Of a stretch of DNA of 64,000 bases, positions 9,221 to 19,800 are shown piece after piece. The translations under genes and the position numbers were made by a program. The notes under the pieces are model-generated. The model was given only the letters and a program-made list of their open reading frames with translations, was not told the origin of the DNA and did not search any database. The number at the start of each line of letters is the position of its first letter. The stretch's first letter is position 1. The stretch covers positions 97,189-161,188 of the forward strand of contig CAZNLJ010000005.1 of assembly GCA_964573725.1 (NCBI GenBank), read 5' to 3'. Source of the stretch: UBA6168 sp964573725 (GTDB lineage: Bacteria > Bacteroidota > Bacteroidia > Chitinophagales > Saprospiraceae).

Positions 9221-9670
9221 TCAGCCCCGTAGCTTGTCGAGGAGGTCGCTGAGCAGGCCGGCTTCCGTCTCCGTCAGTTGGGATTGGAAACGCGCCGTAT
9301 CTCCGGAAATGACGGAGGACGCTTCCTCCAACACTTGCCGGCCGCGCTCCGTGAGGGTGATTTCGGCGAATCGATGGTCCGCGGGACTGGTCTCCTTGTC
9401 GACCAGCCCCTTGTCGATCAGCTTGGCCACGAGTCGAGAGGCATTGGAGGATTTGTCGAGCATTCGCAATGTCAACTCCCGGATACACATCGGACGCTGG
9501 TAACCGCGTAGGATACGCAGCACATTGAACTGTTGGGTGGAAATCCCGAAAGGTTCGAGCAGCCCTTTGAGTCGGAGGTTGAGCCAGCTCGCGGTGAAAA
9601 GGATGTTGATATGGGCCTTTTGTTGGTTGTTGATGAATTTGTCCTGCCGTATTTCGTCTTCTATTCTCAT
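9221..9670 (-). CDS. MarR-family transcriptional regulator
   Basis: A 149-residue winged-helix regulator. The recognition region reads STQQFNVLRILRGY followed by ELTLRMLDKSSNASRLVAKLIDKGLV, and the wing is DHRFAEITLTERGR. These are the expected MarR landmarks, and the length is normal. MarR proteins bind DNA as dimers at palindromes and are released by small ligands or oxidation. The single cysteine (PMCIREL, near residue 62) lies just before the DNA-binding helices. It is upstream of yceI on the same strand, separated by 117 bases holding a palindrome. It probably controls yceI and perhaps itself, since the short palindrome GTAAATTAC lies about 35 bases upstream of its start. Confidence 0.92.
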   Translation of the reverse strand: MRIEDEIRQDKFINNQQKAHINILFTASWLNLRLKGLLEPFGISTQQFNVLRILRGYQRPMCIRELTLRMLDKSSNASRLVAKLIDKGLVDKETSPADHRFAEITLTERGRQVLEEASSVISGDTARFQSQLTETEAGLLSDLLDKLRG

Positions 9671-10160
9671 GGCACCTGCTTTATGCGCAATTTTTGGAAA
9701 GTGTAAATTACCTGTTTTTTTGAGCGGAACAGGTTGGCAACCTAAATAAGCCGGAACGGAAAAAGTTCAGCAGACAGGCCCCATTGGTTCGAATTTTGAA
9801 TATTTTAATGTGTTTTGCCAAACCGAAGCATCCGGACCTGTAATCCGGCGCAGGTCGGTGGCACGCAAGCCGTCGGGCATCCTCCCGGCCGGGGGGCGGA
9901 CCGTCGGCGCCGACAGCCCGCCCATCGGACGGGAAGGCCGGCGGACAACCGTTACACGGTGTATTTCCGCAGAATTTCTGCGTCTTTGCTTTTGTCAATG
10001 TCGGGGACAATTCTTGAAATTAGCAGACCCGAATCAAACCAGGTGCGACCGGGCAGGCACCTCAACGATGCGCAGCCCTGATTCCCCTTGGTTCGACCAG
10101 TCCCTTCCGGTGGTACGGCTTTCTTGAACGGCAAGGCCATCGGATTCAAAATCTGACATC
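9671..10160. other. Gene-free divergent region between marR and ilvD with two palindromes
   Basis: No convincing gene is seen. Near 9908-9922 is a GC-rich symmetric stretch (GTCGGCGCCGAC). Two perfect palindromes lie four bases apart: TACACGGTGTA (9953-9963) and CGCAGAATTTCTGCG (9968-9982). The second abuts TCTTTGC, which resembles the 3' part of a Bacteroidota -7 box. A leader of about 170 bases then precedes ilvD. No tRNA, T-box or leader peptide rich in Ile, Leu or Val was recognised. Confidence 0.5.
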
Positions 10161-11837
10161 ATGCTCAACAAATACAGCCGCAAGATTACGCAGGGTGACG
10201 AGCACCCCGGTGCACAGGCGATGCTCCACGCCATCGGGCTGACCACCGAAGACCTGGCCAAGCCCCAGGTCGGAATAGTCAGCACCGGCTGGGACGGCAA
10301 CCCTTGCAACATGCACCTCAACGGGATTGCCGACCGCATCAAGGCTTCCGTAAACCGGGAGGACCTGGTCGGTTTGGTCTTCCACACCATCGGGGTGAGC
10401 GATGGCATTTCCATGGGTACGCCCGGTATGCGTTTTTCCCTGCCCTCCCGCGACATCATCGCAGATAGCATCGAGACCGTCGCATCCGCCCAATGGTACG
10501 ACGGCATCGTCGCGGTGGTAGGCTGCGACAAGAACATGCCGGGTGCCATGATGGCGGTCGGTCGGCTGAACCGGCCCTCCCTGCTGGTGTACGGCGGCAC
10601 CATCAGTCCTGGATGTCATGCCGGAAAGACACTGGACATCGTGTCCGTCTTCGAGGCCTACGGCCAAAATATTGCGGGCCGGTTGTCCGCAGAGGATTTC
10701 AAGGCCATCGTCCGCCATGCCTGCCCCGGACCGGGCGCCTGTGGCGGTATGTACACGGCCAACACGATGGCTTCCACCATGGAGGTCATGGGGATGTCCC
10801 TTCCGGGCAATGCCGCCATTCCGGCCGAACATCCGGACAAGGCGGCGGATGCCGACCGGATCGGTGCCGCCATGCGCAACCTGTTGGAGAAAGATATAAA
10901 GCCGCGGGACATCATGACCCGGGAAGCTTTCGAAAACGCGATTGCCCTCATCACGGTACTCGGCGGTTCCACCAATGCCGTCCTTCACTTGCTCGCCATC
11001 GCCAAATCGGTCGGCGTACCGTTGCATATCCGGGATTTCCAGCGGATTTCCGACAAGACCCCCTTCCTGGCGGACCTCAAGCCCAGCGGCAAATACGTCA
11101 TGGAGGACCTCTTCCACATCGGTGGCATCCCCGGTGTCATGAAGCTTATGTTGGAAAACGGTTTCCTGCATGGCGACTGCCTCACGGTCACCGGCAACAC
11201 GATTGCGGAGAACCTGTCCACACTTCCCGCCCTGTCAACCGGACAGGACATCATCCGTCCTTTCGACCGACCGATCAAGGAAACCGGCCATATCCAGATT
11301 CTTTTCGGGAACCTGGCCTCTGAGGGTGCCGTAGCCAAAATCACCGGCAAGGAGGGGCTCTCCTTCACCGGAAAAGCAAGGGTCTTTGATTCCGAGGATG
11401 CGGCCAATGCGGCGATATCCGCCCGGCAGGTACAGCCCGGGGATGTCGTGGTCATCCGGTACTGCGGCCCGAAGGGCGGTCCCGGCATGCCGGAGATGCT
11501 CAAACCTACCTCCGCAATCATGGGAGAGGGGCTCGGCAAATCGGTGGCGCTGATCACCGACGGCCGCTTCAGCGGCGGCACTCACGGTTTCGTGGTCGGG
11601 CACATCACCCCCGAAGCGGCGGACGGTGGACTCATCGCCTTGTTGCAAGACGGGGACATCGTCACCATCGATGCCAACCGGAACCTTCTGGAAGCGGACC
11701 TCGACCCCGCCGAAATCGAACGTCGTCGTGCCAGCTGGCAGGCGCCCGTCCGGCATTTGACCGGTATGCTCCGGAAGTATGCCCATGTGGTCTCCTCCGC
11801 CAGCGAAGGATGTGTGACGGACGAAGTCCCGAATTGA
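10161..11837 (+). CDS. ilvD: Dihydroxy-acid dehydratase
   Basis: IlvD dehydrates 2,3-dihydroxy-isovalerate and the methylvalerate homologue to the keto acids that become valine and isoleucine. At 558 residues the length is standard. The iron-sulfur cysteine motifs are visible as NPCNMH (about residue 50), VGCDKNMPG (about 123) and CPGPGACGGMYTANTM (about 195). The C-terminal GRFSGGTHGFVVGHI is characteristic. It is the first gene of the ilvD-ilvB-ilvN-ilvC run. The gap to ilvB is 51 bases. Regulation may act at the paired palindromes upstream. Confidence 0.97.
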   Translation: MLNKYSRKITQGDEHPGAQAMLHAIGLTTEDLAKPQVGIVSTGWDGNPCNMHLNGIADRIKASVNREDLVGLVFHTIGVSDGISMGTPGMRFSLPSRDIIADSIETVASAQWYDGIVAVVGCDKNMPGAMMAVGRLNRPSLLVYGGTISPGCHAGKTLDIVSVFEAYGQNIAGRLSAEDFKAIVRHACPGPGACGGMYTANTMASTMEVMGMSLPGNAAIPAEHPDKAADADRIGAAMRNLLEKDIKPRDIMTREAFENAIALITVLGGSTNAVLHLLAIAKSVGVPLHIRDFQRISDKTPFLADLKPSGKYVMEDLFHIGGIPGVMKLMLENGFLHGDCLTVTGNTIAENLSTLPALSTGQDIIRPFDRPIKETGHIQILFGNLASEGAVAKITGKEGLSFTGKARVFDSEDAANAAISARQVQPGDVVVIRYCGPKGGPGMPEMLKPTSAIMGEGLGKSVALITDGRFSGGTHGFVVGHITPEAADGGLIALLQDGDIVTIDANRNLLEADLDPAEIERRRASWQAPVRHLTGMLRKYAHVVSSASEGCVTDEVPN

Positions 11838-11888
11838 ACCATCCGCCGCCGGACGGACCAAGAATCCATTTACCTAAAATAATCAACC

Positions 11889-13649
11889 ATGGTGAAGTCA
11901 CTCCATAACGACGCACAAGCGAATGCCCATGTCGCCGACACAACCCGAATCACCGGTGCGGAAGCCATTCTCCGTTGTCTGATTGCCGAAGGGGTCGACA
12001 CCATCTTCGGCTACCCCGGTGGTGCCATCATGCCGGTATACGATGCGCTTTACCATTACCAGGACAGACTTCGGCACATCCTTCCCCGGCATGAGCAAGG
12101 GGCCATCCATGCGGCGGAAGGTTATGCCAGGGTGACGCGCAGGACCGGCGTATGCATGGCCACATCCGGACCGGGTGCCATGAACCTCGTCACCGGTCTT
12201 TCCGATGCCTTGCTGGATTCCACCCCCTTGGTCTGCATCACCGGCCAGGTGGCGGCCCACCTGCTGGGATCGGACGCCTTCCAGGAAACGGATGTCATCA
12301 ATACGACCCTTCCCATCACCAAGTGGAACTACCAGGTCACCCGGGCCTCGGAAATTCCCGCGATCCTCGCCAAGGCATTCCACGTAGCAAACAGCGGACG
12401 GCCAGGTCCGGTCGTCATCGACATCACCAAGAACGCCCAGACCGAAATGATGGATTTCCGGTATGTCGGCAAGCAGCCGATCCGGAGTTACCACCCTACC
12501 CCGAAACCCCGTCAACATGACCTCCACGCCGCCGCCGCCCTCATCAATGCTGCGGAAAAGCCGTTCATCCTCGCCGGTCACGGCATCCAGATCTCCGGCG
12601 CGGAGGGTGCTTTCAAGGATTTCGTAGAAAAGACCGGCATCCCCTTCGGCTGTACCCTGCACGGTTTGTCCACCCTTCCCAACGACCATCCCCTGCACAT
12701 GGGCATGTTGGGTATGCACGGTAACTATGGCCCCAATATCAAGCAGAACGAATGTGACGTTCTGATTGCCATCGGGATGCGCTTCGACGACCGGGTGACC
12801 GGCAATCTGTCCAAATATGCAAAGCAGGCCAAGGTCATCCATATTGAAATCGACAAGTCCGAAATCAACAAGAACGTTCCGGCGGACGTCGCCATCCTCT
12901 CGGATGCCAAGGATGCCCTCCTGAAGCTCCTACCCTTGGTGGCGGAGAAATCCTATCCGGAATGGATCGCCGGGTTCCAGGAATGCGACCGGATAGAAGC
13001 GGAAAAAGTCATCCGCCGCGACTTGTCCCCGCATCCCGGCGACCTGATAAACATGGGGCTGGTGGTCCGGGAGGTCTCGGACCAGACCCGGGGGACGGCC
13101 ATCGTGGCCACCGACGTCGGGCAACACCAAATGGCCGCGGCCCGCTATTACCGGTTCGCAGGATCCAACCAGTGGGTCTCCTCCGGCGGCGCCGGCACCA
13201 TGGGATACGGGTTGCCGGCGGCATTCGGTGCCAAGCTCGCCAAACCCGAACAGGCCGTCGTCGCATTCATCGGGGACGGCGGCTTCCAAATGACCCTACA
13301 GGAACTCGGGATGTGCGCGCAATGGCATGTCGGCGTCAAGATCATTCTGCTTGACAACAATTACCTGGGGATGGTCCGCCAATGGCAACAACTGTTCTTC
13401 GACAGGCGGTATTCATCGGTTGCGCTCCAAAACCCGGATTTCATCAAGATCGCGGAAGGATTCGGCGTTCCCGGCAAGACCATCCGGCAAGCCTCGGAAT
13501 TGAAGGAGGCCGTCGCGGAAATGCTCGCCGCCCCTGGACCCTACCTGCTGCATGTCCGGGTGGTCCAGGAGGAAAACGTCTTCCCGATGGTGCCGGCCGG
13601 CTGCGGCGTGGATGAAATCATCCTAGAACCTCAACCGACACAAGCCTGA
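11889..13649 (+). CDS. ilvB: Acetolactate synthase large (catalytic) subunit
   Basis: This thiamine-diphosphate enzyme condenses two pyruvates, or pyruvate and 2-oxobutyrate. It has 586 residues. The N-terminal ThDP-activating glutamate lies in RHEQGAIHAAEGYA (about residue 65), and the substrate-entry motif YPGGAIMPVYDAL precedes it. The C-terminal ThDP-binding motif runs from GDGGFQMTLQELG to LLDNNYLGMVRQWQ (about residues 460-500). It lies 51 bases after ilvD and 45 bases before the regulatory subunit gene. FAD binding in the central domain is expected from the family. Confidence 0.97.
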   Translation: MVKSLHNDAQANAHVADTTRITGAEAILRCLIAEGVDTIFGYPGGAIMPVYDALYHYQDRLRHILPRHEQGAIHAAEGYARVTRRTGVCMATSGPGAMNLVTGLSDALLDSTPLVCITGQVAAHLLGSDAFQETDVINTTLPITKWNYQVTRASEIPAILAKAFHVANSGRPGPVVIDITKNAQTEMMDFRYVGKQPIRSYHPTPKPRQHDLHAAAALINAAEKPFILAGHGIQISGAEGAFKDFVEKTGIPFGCTLHGLSTLPNDHPLHMGMLGMHGNYGPNIKQNECDVLIAIGMRFDDRVTGNLSKYAKQAKVIHIEIDKSEINKNVPADVAILSDAKDALLKLLPLVAEKSYPEWIAGFQECDRIEAEKVIRRDLSPHPGDLINMGLVVREVSDQTRGTAIVATDVGQHQMAAARYYRFAGSNQWVSSGGAGTMGYGLPAAFGAKLAKPEQAVVAFIGDGGFQMTLQELGMCAQWHVGVKIILLDNNYLGMVRQWQQLFFDRRYSSVALQNPDFIKIAEGFGVPGKTIRQASELKEAVAEMLAAPGPYLLHVRVVQEENVFPMVPAGCGVDEIILEPQPTQA

Positions 13650-13694
13650 CCCCTATCAAGTCCTATTGCTCCACCTATCCAACGTATCCTCGGC

Positions 13695-14234
13695 ATGTCG
13701 AACATCAAGGAATATACCATCACCGTCTTTTCCGAAAATCAGACCGGCCTGTTGACACGGGTGACGTCCGTCTTCACCCGCCGCCACGTCAACATCGAAA
13801 GCCTGACCGTATCGAAGTCCTCCATGCCGGGAATCCACCGCTTCACCATCGTGGTCCATGTCACCCAACACATGGTGGAAACCCTGGTGGCACAACTGGA
13901 CAAGCAGGTCGACGTACTCAAGGCCTTCTGTTACGAGCGGGACGAAATCGTTTTCCAGGAAATAGCGCTCTACAAGGTGCCCATGTCGGTATTCAGGGGT
14001 TCCTCCACCATAGAGACCTTGATCCGCAAGCACAACGCAAGGGTGTTGGATATCCAGGAGGAATTTCTCGTCCTCGAGAAATCAGGACACCAATCCGAGA
14101 CGGAGGCCTTGCTGGAGGAATTACGCCAGCTGGGCATCTATGAGTTTGTCCGTTCCGGTCGCGTGGCGATCGTCAAACCGATGGAACGACTGAGCAGCTA
14201 CCTGCAGTCGCTGACCGAGGAACATACCTCATGA
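13695..14234 (+). CDS. ilvN: Acetolactate synthase small (regulatory) subunit
   Basis: The 179-residue regulatory partner of IlvB. An N-terminal ACT domain starts at EYTITVFSENQTGLLTRVTSVFTRR, where the family senses valine, and a second ACT-like C-terminal domain runs from about residue 85. This two-domain length is the IlvH/IlvN type rather than the short E. coli IlvN type. It is placed between the catalytic subunit and ilvC in the same orientation. Valine feedback is expected from the family but cannot be proved from the sequence. Confidence 0.95.
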   Translation: MSNIKEYTITVFSENQTGLLTRVTSVFTRRHVNIESLTVSKSSMPGIHRFTIVVHVTQHMVETLVAQLDKQVDVLKAFCYERDEIVFQEIALYKVPMSVFRGSSTIETLIRKHNARVLDIQEEFLVLEKSGHQSETEALLEELRQLGIYEFVRSGRVAIVKPMERLSSYLQSLTEEHTS

Positions 14235-14292
14235 AGCGGTTCCTCCGTCTTGAACCCTATACAGACAACACTACCTATCAAAACTTCATACA

Positions 14293-15345
14293 ATGGCAAC
14301 AATGAATTTCGGCGGCGTCGAGGAAAACGTCGTGACCAGGGAGGAATTCCCCTTGGCAAAAGCCAGGGAAATCCTGGCGCAGGAAACCATCGCAATCATC
14401 GGTTACGGGGTGCAGGGCCCTGGCCAGGCGCTCAATCTCGTTGACAACGGTTTCCATGTCATCGTCGGACAGCGGTATCCCTCCAAGAGTTGGGACAAGG
14501 CGGTCGCGGACGGGTTCGTACCGGGTGAGACCCTTTTCCCCATCGAAGAGGCCTGCCAACGGGGTACGATCATCCAGTACCTGCTGTCGGATGCCGCCCA
14601 AATCGCGCAATGGGATACCGTGCGGAAGTACCTCAGCCCCGGCAAGGCCCTTTACTTCTCGCACGGCTTCGCCATCACCTATAAGGACAGGACCGGGATT
14701 GTCCCCCCGGCCGACGTGGATGTCATCCTGGTCGCACCCAAAGGGTCCGGTACCAGCCTGCGCCGCATGTTCCTGGAAGGAAAAGGATTGAACTCCAGCT
14801 ACGCCATTTTCCAGGATGCCACCGGAAAGGCCTTCGAAAGGGTCGTGGCCCTCGGGATCGGGATCGGTTCCGGCTATCTGTTCGAAACGACTTTCCAAAA
14901 GGAAGTCTACTCCGACCTGACCGGTGAACGCGGCACACTCATGGGTGCCATACAGGGAATCTTCGAGGCGCAGTACAACACCCTCCGCGGGCGGGGGCAT
15001 TCGCCCAGTGAAGCGTTCAACGAAACCGTCGAGGAACTGACCCAAAGCCTGATGCCCCTGGTCGCCGAGAACGGGATGGATTGGATGTATGCCAATTGTT
15101 CGACCACCGCACAACGGGGTGCGCTGGATTGGAAGAACAGGTTCCGCGATGCGGTGGCACCGGTCTTCGAGGAACTGTATGACAGTGTGGCCGCCGGCAA
15201 TGAGGCGCAGCGCTCCATCGACAGCAACAGCCAGCCCGATTACCGGACCAAACTGGAGGCGGAACTGAAGGAATTGCGGGAAAGTGAAATGTGGCGCACC
15301 GGGGTCGTTGTTCGCAGCCTCCGCCCGGAAAGGCAAGAAAAATAA
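14293..15345 (+). CDS. ilvC: Ketol-acid reductoisomerase
   Basis: IlvC isomerises and reduces acetolactate or acetohydroxybutyrate using NAD(P)H. It has 350 residues. The Rossmann motif is GYGVQGPGQALNL (about residue 35), and the loop after the second strand (VGQRYPSKSWDKA) decides cofactor choice. The catalytic His is in YFSHGFA, the metal-binding Asp and Glu in YSDLTGERGTLMG, and the C-terminal knot contains NETVEELTQ and YANCSTTAQRGALDW. The nucleotide-loop sequence differs from the well-known GSQGHAHALN form, so NADH or NADPH preference is open. It is the last gene of the operon and ends 76 bases before a strong terminator. Confidence 0.96.
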   Translation: MATMNFGGVEENVVTREEFPLAKAREILAQETIAIIGYGVQGPGQALNLVDNGFHVIVGQRYPSKSWDKAVADGFVPGETLFPIEEACQRGTIIQYLLSDAAQIAQWDTVRKYLSPGKALYFSHGFAITYKDRTGIVPPADVDVILVAPKGSGTSLRRMFLEGKGLNSSYAIFQDATGKAFERVVALGIGIGSGYLFETTFQKEVYSDLTGERGTLMGAIQGIFEAQYNTLRGRGHSPSEAFNETVEELTQSLMPLVAENGMDWMYANCSTTAQRGALDWKNRFRDAVAPVFEELYDSVAAGNEAQRSIDSNSQPDYRTKLEAELKELRESEMWRTGVVVRSLRPERQEK

Positions 15346-15421
15346 CTTTCCGTTCATACCAGGTAGGGGAGCCGTATGCCTGGACGCCTCCGTGGCGGAA
15401 CAACCGTTCCGTTCTTGCGAG

Positions 15422-15456
15422 CCTCCTTCCGAGACAACCGGAAGGAGGTTTTTTTT
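15422..15456 (+). terminator. Intrinsic terminator of the ilv operon
   Basis: A perfect 10-bp stem, CCTCCTTCCG / CGGAAGGAGG, with a 7-base loop, is followed by eight T. It lies 76 bases after the ilvC stop. Confidence 0.93.
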
Positions 15457-15543
15457 CATTCCCATTCCAACCGCTGCTTCCCAGCCTGATCCGGCCGGCT
15501 TAGGCCGCCTCCGAATGGCGGGAATTTCTTTTCTTTGCCGGGT

Positions 15544-16758
15544 ATGCAGACTGCGTCCGTGCTTTTCTGGGTCTCGTTGGGGGTCGCCGGCTATACTTAT
15601 CTCGGGTATGGCTTGCTGCTGTATTGCCTGGTCCGGCTGCAGCGTGTGTTCACCCGGCGGAGGCTTCCGCCAAGCGGGGCGGAAGAAGCAGGTCCTCCCC
15701 GGCTGACCTTGGTCATCGCCGCCTATAACGAAGCCGACATCATCGGGGAAAAGCTCGACAATACGCTGGCATTGGATTACCCCGCCCACGCCTGGCAGGT
15801 CCTGGTGGTCACGGACGGTTCCACCGACGGGACGGACCGGCTGGTGGAGCGGTGGTCCCAGGCCGACCCAGGCTTCCGTCCATCCATCCGGTTGTTTCAC
15901 CGACCGGAACGCCGCGGAAAAATGGCGGCGGTAGACCGGGTGCTTCCGTATGTGGATACGCCGCTCACCGTCTTCACGGATGCGAACACCTTGTTGAACC
16001 GGGCGGCACTGCTTCAATTGGCCAGCCGTTTCCGGGACCCGTCGACCGGTGTCGTCGCCGGAGAAAAACGGGTCCGCATGCAGGCGGAGGACGCGGCGCC
16101 GGCCCGCGGGGAAGGAGTCTATTGGCAATACGAATCGAAAATCAAGCGCTGGGAAGCGGAACTGCATTCCTGCAGCGGTGCCGTCGGGGAATTGTTCGCC
16201 ATCCGGACCCACCTGTACCGTCGGCTTCCGCCGGACACCCTGACGGAGGATTTCGTCCTATCCATGTCCATCGCGATGGAGGGATACCGCATCGCATACG
16301 AACCGGCGGCCTATGCCGTGGAACATGCAAGTCCGGACATGCGGGAAGAGTACAAGCGGAAAGTCCGAATCGCCGCCGGCGGCCTGCAGTCCCTCTGGCG
16401 GTTGCGGGCATTGCTCAATCCGTTCCGATACGGGCTGCTGGCATTTCAGTTCGTTTCTCACCGGCTGTTCCGATGGGTATTGGCCCCCTTGGCCTTGCCG
16501 CTGCTATTCGTTTCCAACTTATGGTTGTTGGGGGGCGATGCCGTTTGGCCGCTTCCCATATGCTGTGCCCAGCTTGGGTTCTATCTGCTTGCATATCTGG
16601 GATTCCTGCGTCGGAATCACAAATCCGAAAATAAGGTTATCTTTATTCCATATTATTTCTGCTTCCTGAACTACGTCATGTATGCAGGAGCCTGGCGGTT
16701 GGCCCGGGGAAAACAGTCCGTCGTCTGGGAAAAGGCCCGCAGGGCCGGTACCAAATAA
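15544..16758 (+). CDS. Membrane-anchored family 2 glycosyltransferase
   Basis: About 404 residues. A transmembrane segment occupies roughly residues 5-28. The GT-A domain begins at LTLVIAAYNEADII, with donor-binding VVTDGSTDGTD and the DxD-like FTDANTLL, and the acceptor region contains LTEDFVLSMSIAMEGY. Two or three further membrane helices lie after residue 285. It is the processive-type GT2 layout used for polysaccharide or lipid glycosylation at the inner membrane, but the sugar and acceptor cannot be told. TTTCTTTG ends seven bases before the ATG at 15544, so the transcript may be nearly leaderless. This also argues against a TTG nine bases upstream. It stands alone between the ilv terminator and a secreted giant. 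Confidence 0.88.
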   Translation: MQTASVLFWVSLGVAGYTYLGYGLLLYCLVRLQRVFTRRRLPPSGAEEAGPPRLTLVIAAYNEADIIGEKLDNTLALDYPAHAWQVLVVTDGSTDGTDRLVERWSQADPGFRPSIRLFHRPERRGKMAAVDRVLPYVDTPLTVFTDANTLLNRAALLQLASRFRDPSTGVVAGEKRVRMQAEDAAPARGEGVYWQYESKIKRWEAELHSCSGAVGELFAIRTHLYRRLPPDTLTEDFVLSMSIAMEGYRIAYEPAAYAVEHASPDMREEYKRKVRIAAGGLQSLWRLRALLNPFRYGLLAFQFVSHRLFRWVLAPLALPLLFVSNLWLLGGDAVWPLPICCAQLGFYLLAYLGFLRRNHKSENKVIFIPYYFCFLNYVMYAGAWRLARGKQSVVWEKARRAGTK

Positions 16759-16857
16759 GTTCCCGGTCTGCACCGGGCCATCCGCAGCGGTTGCGCCCAT
16801 CCATTCCCGTTATTCCTGGCGTAGGCAGGTCCTTTCCGTCCGGTTCAACCATATCTT

Positions 16858-19800
16858 ATGAAAACCGCTTCCTTGCTGTGTCTGCTGTTGTCCATGCACG
16901 CCATCCGCCTGTTCGCGCAGCCATCGAACGACGATTGCAGCGGCTTGACCTATCTGGGGGAGGCACCCGTATGTCCGCTGACCGATACTTTCCACAATGT
17001 AGGCGCAACGGCCTCCATCGTCTTTTCCGATCCTTCCGACAACATACCTTCCTGTTTTACCGGCGGGACTACCGACCGGGACGTGTGGTTTTCCTTTACC
17101 ACGCCGGCGGACGGAAGCGCGCCCGACCTGACCCTGCGGCTGCAAGCCGTGGATGGACAGCACGGGGGCATCCTACAGCCCCAAATGGCGGTATATCGGG
17201 GCGACTGTCTCCTGGATGAGCTGCAGGAACTGGGCTGTGTGTCGGCACAAGCCGGCGGGACCGAACTGGAACTGGACCTGCTGGGGCTGACGCCCGGCCT
17301 GCCGTATTTCATCCGGGTGAGCGATTGGTCCGCTTCCGCCACCCCCAACTGGGGAGATTTCCTGCTCTGTGTGGAAACGTTCGTACCGGTATACGTAATC
17401 GGGGAAGACGCGGGATCCACCGCCTGTGCCGGTACCCTGTACGACAGCGGTGGGGACGACGGCGACTACGGCAATAACCAATACCATACCTTCACCATTT
17501 GCCCGGACGAGTTTCATCAATGTATCCTGCTGGACATCCACACATTCGACCTGGAGTTCAGTTTCGACGTCCTGCAGGTCTACGCCGGGGAAACCGCTTC
17601 CGGGCTGCAGTTGGGCAGTTTCACCGGCAGCGGCGGCGGGGTGACCCTGCAATCCCATGCCAGCTGTGTGACCGTTCTTTTCGATAGCGACGGATCGGTG
17701 ACCGGCAGCGGATTCGAGCTGTCCTGGACCTGTTCACCGGATACCTGCGACATCCCGCCGCCCGTATCCTGCGAGAACGCCGTACCGGTCGGTCCGCTGC
17801 CCTTCACCGCCGGGGGGCTGTCCACTTGCAATGCCGGCAACAACTACCAGGCGGGTCCATGCAATGCCGATGCCTGGATGGCGACGGAAGACTATGTGTT
17901 CGCCTACACCTCCAACGGCGGAGAGTGTATCGCGGTGTCCGTCACGGGATCGGCGGAAGGGACCGGTCTGGGCATTTTCGACGATTGTCCGGATGTCGCG
18001 GTGGCTTGCCTGGCGCAGGCCGGCGGCGGGGCGGGCACAGCCGACCCGGCGGTGAATGCGGTGTTCCTGGAATTTCCGGGTACCTACTATATTGTCGTGG
18101 ACAATGCCGGCGCTTGCACGGATTTTCAACTGGCCGTGGAAAAGGTCGCATGTCCGGTGGTCTTCCCGTCCGCCGCCTATTGTGAGGATGCGCTCTCGCT
18201 CAACGGATGCGGGGAACTGCCGGCGGTGGTCAGCGTCGCGCCCGGCCAAGGGGATCCCACATTTCTTGTGGACGGAATCAACGACGGATGTTGGGGCGGA
18301 TTCCCGACCAACTTCACCTGGTTCAGTTTCCAGGCACAGGCGGACGGGGAATTCGGGTTCATCATGCAGGCATCCGACCCGAACGAAGCTTCCGACATCG
18401 ATTTCCAGGTGTGGGGACCGGTCATGGATCCGGCGGAACTATGCAGTTTCGCACAGCTGCACCAACCCGCGCGGAGTTCGTATGCCGCCGGCGCGGATCC
18501 CACCGGGATGGTCCCCATCCATCCGACGACCGGGGTTCCGGTGACGGACACCTGTGAAACGGCCACCGGGGATGATTTCGTCCTTCCCTTGCCGGTAATT
18601 GCCGGTGCGTATTACGTGGTGCTGATCAACGACTGGGGGAACCAGATTGTCAGCGGTGCCATTTCCATCGATTTCGGGGGAACCAGCCCGGGCGTCATGG
18701 ATGCCTTACCCGTCGATTTCAGCATTTCCCCCGATACGGTAGTCTGTCCGGGCACCTCCGTCCAGCTGGCCGCCGCCGGCGGGGAAGTCTACCAATGGCT
18801 GCCGGAATCAGGTCTGAGTTGTGCCTATTGTCCCGCTCCGGTCGCGGTTGTCGACAGCAGCCAGGTCTATCAGGCGGTGATCCATACGGTCTGTCGGACG
18901 GATACCCTCGAGACCCTGGTCGGAATCCTGGAGGCGAGCGCCGGTCCGGATGCGACCGTCTGTACGGGCGAAACCTTCAGCATCCAGGGCGGGCCGGATT
19001 TTCCGGACATCGTCTACCAATGGACCGCACCGGCCGGTTTCCTGAGCTGCACCGATTGTCCGCAGCCGACGGTCACCGCCCTGCAGGCCGGTTCCTGGAC
19101 AATCCAGGTCCAGGCCTCCCTGGGTGGATGTTCCTATACCGACCTGATGTTCCTGGAGGTCACACCCGGCCAGGCTCCTGTCTTTGAAGTTTCCGGGGAC
19201 TGGTCGGTTTGCCTCGGGGACACCGTACAGATCGGCTCGGACGATTCGGCTGCGGATTGGTCCGTTTCCTGGTACGAACAGGGGAGCACCCAGGTCTTTT
19301 CCCAACAGTCCAATCCTTCCGTTTCGCCGCTGACGAGCCAAACCTACTATGTCTGGGTGCAAAGTCCGGAATGCCAGGCCGGTACGGTGGACAGTGTGAC
19401 CGTCAACGTCCATGCGGTACCCCAGATCGCGCTGTTGCCGGATACGGTCTTGTGTCAGGGGGACGGCCTCCCCTTGTCGCTCCTGCCGCCGGAGCCCGGG
19501 GTCAGCTATTCCTGGTCACCGAGCACCTACCTGGACCTTCCCGGACAATTGAATACCCTGGCGACGCCCATGGACCCGGTCCAATATGTACTCACGGCGG
19601 ACCACAACGGATGCAGCCGCCAAGACAGTGTTTTCCTGGGGGTGATTCCGGTCGGACTGGTGGTGAACGGGCCGGATACCCTGCCGATTTGTGCAGGTAC
19701 CGCGGTCGGCATACAGGTTGTCCCCACCCCGCCCGGAGCCTTGGTGAGCTGGTCACCGGACAACGGGAGCCTGGACCAGCTCACCGGAACCGAGGTCACC

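Noticed and set aside
9671..10160. Attenuator leader peptide for ilvDBNC
   Set aside because: No short frame rich in Ile, Leu or Val and no terminator/antiterminator pair was found.
14278..16212. A 644-codon open frame on the minus strand
   Set aside because: It is antisense to ilvC and the glycosyltransferase gene and crosses the ilv terminator. No recognisable domain is present.
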